Shown one piece after another: positions 59,562 through 64,000 of a DNA stretch of 64,000 nucleotides (its first letter is position 1; the number at the start of each line of letters is the position of its first letter). Origin of the DNA: Massilia sp. Root418 (GTDB lineage Bacteria > Pseudomonadota > Gammaproteobacteria > Burkholderiales > Burkholderiaceae_D); assembly GCF_001425265.1 (NCBI RefSeq), contig NZ_LMEC01000020.1, positions 706,707 through 770,706 of the forward strand, given 5' to 3'. The position numbers were made by a program, and so were the translations under genes. The notes beneath the pieces were generated by a model. It was not told the origin of the DNA. It saw nothing but the letters and a program-made list of their open reading frames with translations, and did not search any database.

Positions 59562-61238
59562 ATGAGCACTTTTTCAACCGTTGACCTGATCGTCTTCCTC
59601 TTCTACTTTGCCCTGGTGGCCGGCTACGGCATCTGGGTCTACCGCCGCAAGCAGGCCGGCTCCGGCTCGGCCTCGCACGACTACTTCCTGGCCGAGGGTT
59701 CCCTCAGCTGGTGGGCCATCGGCGCCTCGCTGATCGCGTCCAACATCTCCGCCGAGCAGTTCATCGGCATGAGCGGCTCCGGCTACAAGATCGGCATGGC
59801 CATCGCCGTGTATGAACTGATGGCTGCCGCCACCCTGGTGATCGTGGCTGTGTTCTTCATGCCGGTCTACCTGAAGAACCGCATCTACACCATGCCGCAG
59901 TTCCTGGAACAGCGCTACGGCAAGGCCGTGGCCACCACCATGGCGCTGTTCTGGCTCGGCCTGTATGTGGTGGTCAACCTGACCTCCATCCTGTACCTGG
60001 GCGCGCTGGCCATCAGCAGCCTGTCCGGCATCGCCCTGCTGCCGTGCATGCTGTTCCTGGCGGTGTTCGCCGCCATCATCACCCTGGGCGGCATGAAGGT
60101 GATCGGCTATACCGACGTGATCCAGGTGACCTGCCTGGTGGTGGGCGGCCTGGTGACCACCTGGCTGGCGCTGGACATGGTGGCAGGCCTGGCCGGCAAG
60201 CACGGCGCGGTGGCGGGCTTCTCGGAACTGTTCGTGCGCGCCGGCGGCCACTTCGACATGGTGCTCAAGCGCGACAACCCGAACTATATGGACCTGCCCG
60301 GCCTGTCGGTGCTGATCGGCGGCATGTGGATCGTCAACCTGAACTACTGGGGCTGCAACCAGTACATCACGCAGCGCGCCCTGGGCGCGGACCTGCCCAC
60401 CGCCCGCAAGGGCCTGCTGTTCGCGGCCTTCCTGAAGCTGCTGATGCCGGTGATCGTGGTGCTGCCGGGCATTGCCGCCTACGTGCTGGACAAGTCCGGC
60501 GTGCTGGGCAACGCCATGCAGCAAGGCGGCGAAATCAATCCGGACCGCGCCTACCCTATCCTGCTGAACCTGCTGCCCTCCGGCCTGAAGGGCATCGCCT
60601 TCGCCGCGCTGACCGCCGCCGTGGTCGCATCGCTGGCCGGCAAGGCCAACAGCATCGCCACCATCTTCACGCTCGACCTGTACAAGAAGAACGTGAACAA
60701 GGAAGCCAGCGAACAGCGCATGGTGTGGATCGGCCGCGTGAGCGTGGTGGTGGCCATGGCGCTGGCCGTGTTCATCGCCCCCATGCTGGGTATCGACAAG
60801 AAGGGCGGCTTCCAGTACATCCAGGAATACACCGGCTTCGTCTCGCCCGGCATCCTGGCCATGTTCCTGATGGGCTTCTTCTGGAAAAAAACCACTGCCG
60901 GCGCAGCCATGTTCGCCACCGTGGGCGGCCTGGCCGGCTCCATCGTGCTCAAATTCCTGCCCGGCATGATGGACCTGTCCTTCCTGATCCCGATCGGCTT
61001 TGCCAAGGTGACCGAGGCGGGCGTGGCGGAGATTCCTTTCCTGGACCGCATGTTCATCGTGTTCTTCTTCGTGGTGGCCGGCATGGTGCTGATCAGCAAA
61101 ATGGCCGAAGCCAAACGCGCAGGCACGACCAGGCACCTGCACGTGGACACGTCGCTGTTCCGCGTCGATGGCGCTTTTGCGCTGGGCTCGGCCGTCATCG
61201 GCGTGGCTCTGGCCACCATCTACGGCGCCTGGTGGTAA
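59562..61238 (+). CDS. Sodium/solute symporter (SSS family), sugar type
   Basis: A 558-residue inner-membrane protein with about 14 helices. SSS features include DYFLAEGSLSWWAIGASLIASNISAEQFIGMSG near the first helices, YTMPQFLEQRYG, GGMKVIGYTDVIQ and NYWGCNQYITQRALGA, the pattern of vSGLT-like Na+/sugar symporters. It probably takes up xylose, galactose or glucose released in the periplasm by the locus glycosidases. It is followed 31 bp later by a periplasmic sugar-binding protein, an unusual partner for a symporter. Regulation by XylR is inferred from the upstream site. Confidence 0.88.
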   Translation: MSTFSTVDLIVFLFYFALVAGYGIWVYRRKQAGSGSASHDYFLAEGSLSWWAIGASLIASNISAEQFIGMSGSGYKIGMAIAVYELMAAATLVIVAVFFMPVYLKNRIYTMPQFLEQRYGKAVATTMALFWLGLYVVVNLTSILYLGALAISSLSGIALLPCMLFLAVFAAIITLGGMKVIGYTDVIQVTCLVVGGLVTTWLALDMVAGLAGKHGAVAGFSELFVRAGGHFDMVLKRDNPNYMDLPGLSVLIGGMWIVNLNYWGCNQYITQRALGADLPTARKGLLFAAFLKLLMPVIVVLPGIAAYVLDKSGVLGNAMQQGGEINPDRAYPILLNLLPSGLKGIAFAALTAAVVASLAGKANSIATIFTLDLYKKNVNKEASEQRMVWIGRVSVVVAMALAVFIAPMLGIDKKGGFQYIQEYTGFVSPGILAMFLMGFFWKKTTAGAAMFATVGGLAGSIVLKFLPGMMDLSFLIPIGFAKVTEAGVAEIPFLDRMFIVFFFVVAGMVLISKMAEAKRAGTTRHLHVDTSLFRVDGAFALGSAVIGVALATIYGAWW

Positions 61239-61269
61239 GCACGGGCGGACACGGCGGCCGGCCGGCATC

Positions 61270-62304
61270 GTGAACAAGATCCGCAGGGCGCTGCTGGCCG
61301 GCGCCCTCCTCGCGGCGGCCGGCCACCCGGCCCTGGCTGCCGCACCGCTCGTCATCGGCTTCTCCCAGGCCGGCAGCGACAGCGCCTGGCGCAACGCCAA
61401 CAGCGCCTCCATCAAGGCCGCTGCCGCCCTCGACGGCATCACCCTCAAATTTGCGGACGCCGGGCCGGGCCCGGACAGCCAGGCCAGGCAGCTCGCCGCC
61501 ATCCGCTCCTTCATCGCGCTAAAGGTCGACCTGATCGCGTTTTCGCCGTCGGTGGACGCGGGCTGGGAAACGGTGCTGCGCGAGGCGAAAGCCGCCGGCA
61601 TTCCGGTGATCGTGACCGGCCGCGCGCCGGCGCCGGCGGAAATCGGCCTGTACGCGGCCTTCATCGGCTCGGACTACGCCGAGCAGGGCCGGCGCGCCGG
61701 CCGCTGGCTGGCGGCGCAAGCCGGCGCCGCGCCGCATGCTTTCTTCCATATCGTTGAACTGCAGGGGACGCCGGGCTCGCCCGCCGCCCTCGCCCGCAGC
61801 AAAGGCTTCGCCCAGGCGATTGCCGCCTATCCCAAGCTCAGGCTGTTGCCGCCGCAGGGCGCGGACACGCGTCCCGATCCGGCGCGGGCCGACCCGGCGC
61901 GGGCCGAAGCAGCGCGTGCTGAAGCAGTGCGTCCCGACCCGGCGCGTGCCGAAGGCAGGCAGGCCATGGCAGCCTGGCTGAAGTCCGGCCGCGCCATCCA
62001 GGCGCTGTATGCCCACAGCGACGACCTGGCACTTGGCGCCATCGAGGCCATGGAAGAAGCAGGCCTTAAGCCGGGGCGGGATATCCTGGTGGTGTCGATC
62101 GGCGGCGCGCGCTCTGCTTTCGAGGCCATGGCGGCCGGCAAACTGAATGCGGCGGTGGAATGCAGCCCCCTGCTCGGCCCGCAGCTGATGCAACTGGCGC
62201 GCGACGTGCTGGCCGGCAGGCGCGTGCCCAAGTGGGTGACGACGGAAGAATCGCTGTTCCAGGCCGGCGCTGCCGCCGCTGAACTGGCGCGGCGCAGGTA
62301 CTGA
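61270..62304 (+). CDS. YtfQ-like periplasmic sugar-binding protein without ABC partners
   Basis: A 344-residue exported binding protein starting at GTG 61270 (signal peptide NKIRRALLAGALLAAAGHPALA). The segments VIGFSQAGSDSAWRNANSASIK, LAAIRSFIALKVDLIAFSPSVDAGWETVLREAKAAGIPVIVTGR closely resemble YtfQ, the galactofuranose-binding protein of the E. coli YtfQRT-YjfF system. No ABC ATPase or permease follows; the next gene is XylR on the other strand. Residues about 201-230 are an inserted Arg/Pro/Ala-rich tract made of six 15-bp tandem repeats. It may serve as a periplasmic sensor or chaperone for the adjacent symporter, or use permeases encoded elsewhere; neither is demonstrated. Confidence 0.8.
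   Translation: MNKIRRALLAGALLAAAGHPALAAAPLVIGFSQAGSDSAWRNANSASIKAAAALDGITLKFADAGPGPDSQARQLAAIRSFIALKVDLIAFSPSVDAGWETVLREAKAAGIPVIVTGRAPAPAEIGLYAAFIGSDYAEQGRRAGRWLAAQAGAAPHAFFHIVELQGTPGSPAALARSKGFAQAIAAYPKLRLLPPQGADTRPDPARADPARAEAARAEAVRPDPARAEGRQAMAAWLKSGRAIQALYAHSDDLALGAIEAMEEAGLKPGRDILVVSIGGARSAFEAMAAGKLNAAVECSPLLGPQLMQLARDVLAGRRVPKWVTTEESLFQAGAAAAELARRRY
61870..61959 (+). repeat. 15-bp in-frame minisatellite in the binding-protein gene
   Basis: Six consecutive 15-bp units of the form CGnnCnGAnnCnGCG, degenerate but in register, encode R-[PA]-[DE]-[PA]-A pentapeptides. Copy-number change would keep the reading frame. Confidence 0.8.
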
Positions 62305-62380
62305 ACCGAAGGCAGGCGCGCTATCCACGGCCGCCGCTGCCCACCCGCTGCAGCCGCAGCTGGCCGCCGTCCGCCTGGCC

Positions 62381-62482
62381 GGCCACTGGCCGGGCGCCAC
62401 GCTGCAGGCAAGCCGGCCACTGGGCGGGCGCCACGCTGCAGGCAAGCCGGCCACTGGGCGGGCGCCACGCTGTAGCCAAGCC
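62381..62482. repeat. 34-bp tandem repeat, three copies
   Basis: Units at 62381-62414, 62415-62448 and 62449-62482 begin GGCCACTGG and end AAGCC, differing at only a few positions. They fill part of the 342-bp noncoding gap (62305-62646) between the convergent binding-protein and xylR genes; the rest is GC-rich with CTGGC/GCCGG short repeats that could fold into hairpins. No gene seen there. Confidence 0.85.
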
Positions 62483-62646
62483 GGCCGCTCACAGGTCGCC
62501 ACCACCGTAGCCGTGTGGGCCGCTCGTCTTGCGCCGACCGCTGTAGCGGGATCCGGCCGCATGCTAACGCCGGCTGCTGGCTGCTGGCAGCCGGCTGCCG
62601 GCCGCTGGCTGCCGGCCGAAGCCAGCCGCTGGCCCTGGCCGTCCTG

Positions 62647-63837
62647 CTAGGCTGCTGCGGTAGTCTCGCCGAGCGCGCGGTCGCGGTAGGCGCGCGGGGT
62701 GCAGCCCAGCTCGCGCTTGAACACCAGGTGCATATACTGGGTGGAAGTGAAGCCGCAGCCCAGCGCCACGTCGGCAATGCTGCGCTCTCCGCATTCCAGG
62801 CCGGCCTTGGCCGCGTCCAGCTTGAAGCGCAAGATCACGTCGTGCACGCTGCAGCCCAGCTCCTGGCGGAAATACGCTTCCAGCGACGAGCGCGACACGC
62901 CCACGTATTCGGCCACCTGGTGCGTCTTGATGCCCTGGCAGGCGTACTGGCGGATGAAATGGCGCGCCCGCATCACATGCGGATGCTTGACCGGCTGGTG
63001 CTGGCTGGAGGCGAACACATTGATGCCGGCCGGCGGCACCTGGATGCGGGTGTCCGCCAGGCGCACGCCGTGCAGCATCTGGTCCAGCAAGTGGGCCGCC
63101 GTACGGCCCATCTCCTGCGCGCCCTGGATTACGGAACTGAGCGGAATGCGGGTGAGCATGCGCACCAGCGGATCATTGTCGATACCGATCAGCGCCACCT
63201 GTTCCGGCACCTCGATGCCGGCAATGGTGCAGGCCTGCAGCAGCTGGCGCGCGCGCGCATCGGTCACGCCGATGATGCCGATCGGCTTGGGCAGGCTGCG
63301 CAGCCAGGCGATCTGGCCCTGCACCGCCTCGTCCCACGAAGACGCGCTGGTTTCGCAGCCACGGAAGATCTCGCCTTCCATCTGGTCTTCCTGCATCAGG
63401 TTGAGAAAAGCGTTCTCGCGCTCCTGCGCCCAGCGGTTTTCCTTGGCCTTGGGCAGGCTGAACATGGCGAAGCGGTGCAGGCCCACATCGATCAGATGAT
63501 CGCGCGCCAGTTTGATCAGTTTGAAATTGTCGGTCGCCACGTAAGGCACGCCGCGCGGATAGTCGGCCTCGTCGGAGTAGGAGCCACCCACCGCCACCAC
63601 CGGCACGCTGCAGCGCGACAGCGCCGCCGCCACCGCCGGATCGTCGAAATCGGCAATGATGCCGTCGCCCTGCCAGCGCTCGATGCCGGCCAGGCGCAGG
63701 CGGAAATCCTCCTCCAGGAACAAGTCCCATGCCGCGCGCGTGCTGCCCAGGTAGGCCGCGATACCGGCCGTGACCTCGCGGTCGAAACTCTTATTCGCGT
63801 TAAACAGCAGCGCAATCCTGTGTGCTTTCGTCTTCAT
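62647..63837 (-). CDS. xylR: XylR, AraC-family xylose activator
   Basis: A 396-residue regulator with the E. coli XylR architecture. The N-terminal xylose-sensing, periplasmic-binding-protein-like domain carries HRIALLFNANKSFDREV, FLEEDFRLRL, GDGIIADFDDP, VAVGGSYSDEADYP and IGVTDARARQLLQ, all strikingly like E. coli XylR. The C-terminal AraC domain has two helix-turn-helices (THQVAEYVGVSRSSLEAYFRQELG and SIADVALGCGFTSTQYMHLVFKRELG). It would activate the surrounding genes on binding xylose. The four AATTnYGAAAATC sites in the locus are its inferred targets. The gene ends the window, and xylA/xylB-type genes are not seen. Convergent with the binding-protein gene. Confidence 0.93.
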   Translation of the reverse strand: MKTKAHRIALLFNANKSFDREVTAGIAAYLGSTRAAWDLFLEEDFRLRLAGIERWQGDGIIADFDDPAVAAALSRCSVPVVAVGGSYSDEADYPRGVPYVATDNFKLIKLARDHLIDVGLHRFAMFSLPKAKENRWAQERENAFLNLMQEDQMEGEIFRGCETSASSWDEAVQGQIAWLRSLPKPIGIIGVTDARARQLLQACTIAGIEVPEQVALIGIDNDPLVRMLTRIPLSSVIQGAQEMGRTAAHLLDQMLHGVRLADTRIQVPPAGINVFASSQHQPVKHPHVMRARHFIRQYACQGIKTHQVAEYVGVSRSSLEAYFRQELGCSVHDVILRFKLDAAKAGLECGERSIADVALGCGFTSTQYMHLVFKRELGCTPRAYRDRALGETTAAA

Positions 63838-63865
63838 TTATCGGTCTCCGGTATTGCTATTTTTA

Positions 63866-63894
63866 TAAAGCTGGACCCGCCCCTGTAAAGCTGG
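63866..63894. promoter_or_regulatory. Direct repeat upstream of xylR
   Basis: TAAAGCTGG occurs at 63866-63874 and 63886-63894, exactly 20 bp apart, 29 bp from the xylR start. Spacing suits an AraC-type dimer, but the sequence differs from the proposed XylR operator, so its role is uncertain. Confidence 0.35.
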
Positions 63895-64000
63895 CGGATA
63901 CATTGCCATCCATGCCGGCTATGCTGCCGTACACGATGCCCGGGCCCGTCCTGTCAGGTGGACGGTGCCGCAGGTATTCATGTGGCCGCCGAGGGCGGCC

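Noticed and set aside
62381..62482. CRISPR array
   Set aside because: The 34-bp units are directly adjacent with no spacers, so this is a simple tandem repeat.

Overview
The window looks like a chromosomal segment of a polysaccharide-degrading betaproteobacterium, probably Oxalobacteraceae (Massilia/Duganella type). The basis is high GC, two TonB-dependent receptors, a PEP-CTERM protein, an AlgZ/LytTR-type two-component pair, many secreted glycosidases and E. coli-like XylR. The genus is inferred from gene content only.

Region 1 (1-21.1 kb) is a glycosaminoglycan (chondroitin/hyaluronan type) locus. A PL8 lyase (18089-21031, -), a GH105 and a GH88 unsaturated uronyl hydrolase, an SLC45-like MFS transporter and a LacI repressor flank a tightly overlapping + strand operon (9999-17996). 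That operon encodes AgaS, a ROK kinase, AgaZ, a DeoR-family regulator, AgaA, a sugar porter and a PEP-CTERM protein. Together they would cut the polymer, hydrolyse the unsaturated disaccharide and take N-acetylgalactosamine towards tagatose phosphate. Six variants of a LacI-type palindrome (TGATAACGTTATCA) sit before these genes and before the first TonB receptor. A phosphocholine-type phospholipase C lies between the receptor and the rest.

Region 2 (21.2-31 kb) is mixed: PPK2, DoxX, an AT-rich two-gene Septu-like anti-phage module (PtuA ATPase plus PtuB HNH nuclease), a LytS/LytTR two-component pair, an S41 peptidase, an MFS transporter behind two perfect tandem LacI-type palindromes, and a secreted protein of unknown function.

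Region 3 (31.1-35.5 kb) is one very long molybdenum hydroxylase with the fused eukaryote-like xanthine dehydrogenase/aldehyde oxidase architecture.

Region 4 (35.6-64 kb) is a xylose-containing hemicellulose locus resembling xyloglucan-oligosaccharide utilisation. It holds a TonB receptor, a GH35, a PA14-containing GH31 alpha-xylosidase, a GH29 fucosidase, GH2, GH39, a second GH31, GH43, an esterase, an aldose epimerase, an SSS symporter, a YtfQ-like binding protein and XylR. Four gene-start regions share AATTnYGAAAATC, proposed here as the XylR operator. Two flavin-dependent (tryptophan) halogenase homologues are embedded in it. Between GH2 and GH39 is an unrelated-looking gene (possible RAMA-like domain) preceded by a striking helically phased array of CTAA/TTAG tetramers.

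No rRNA, intact tRNA, CRISPR array or insertion sequence was recognised.
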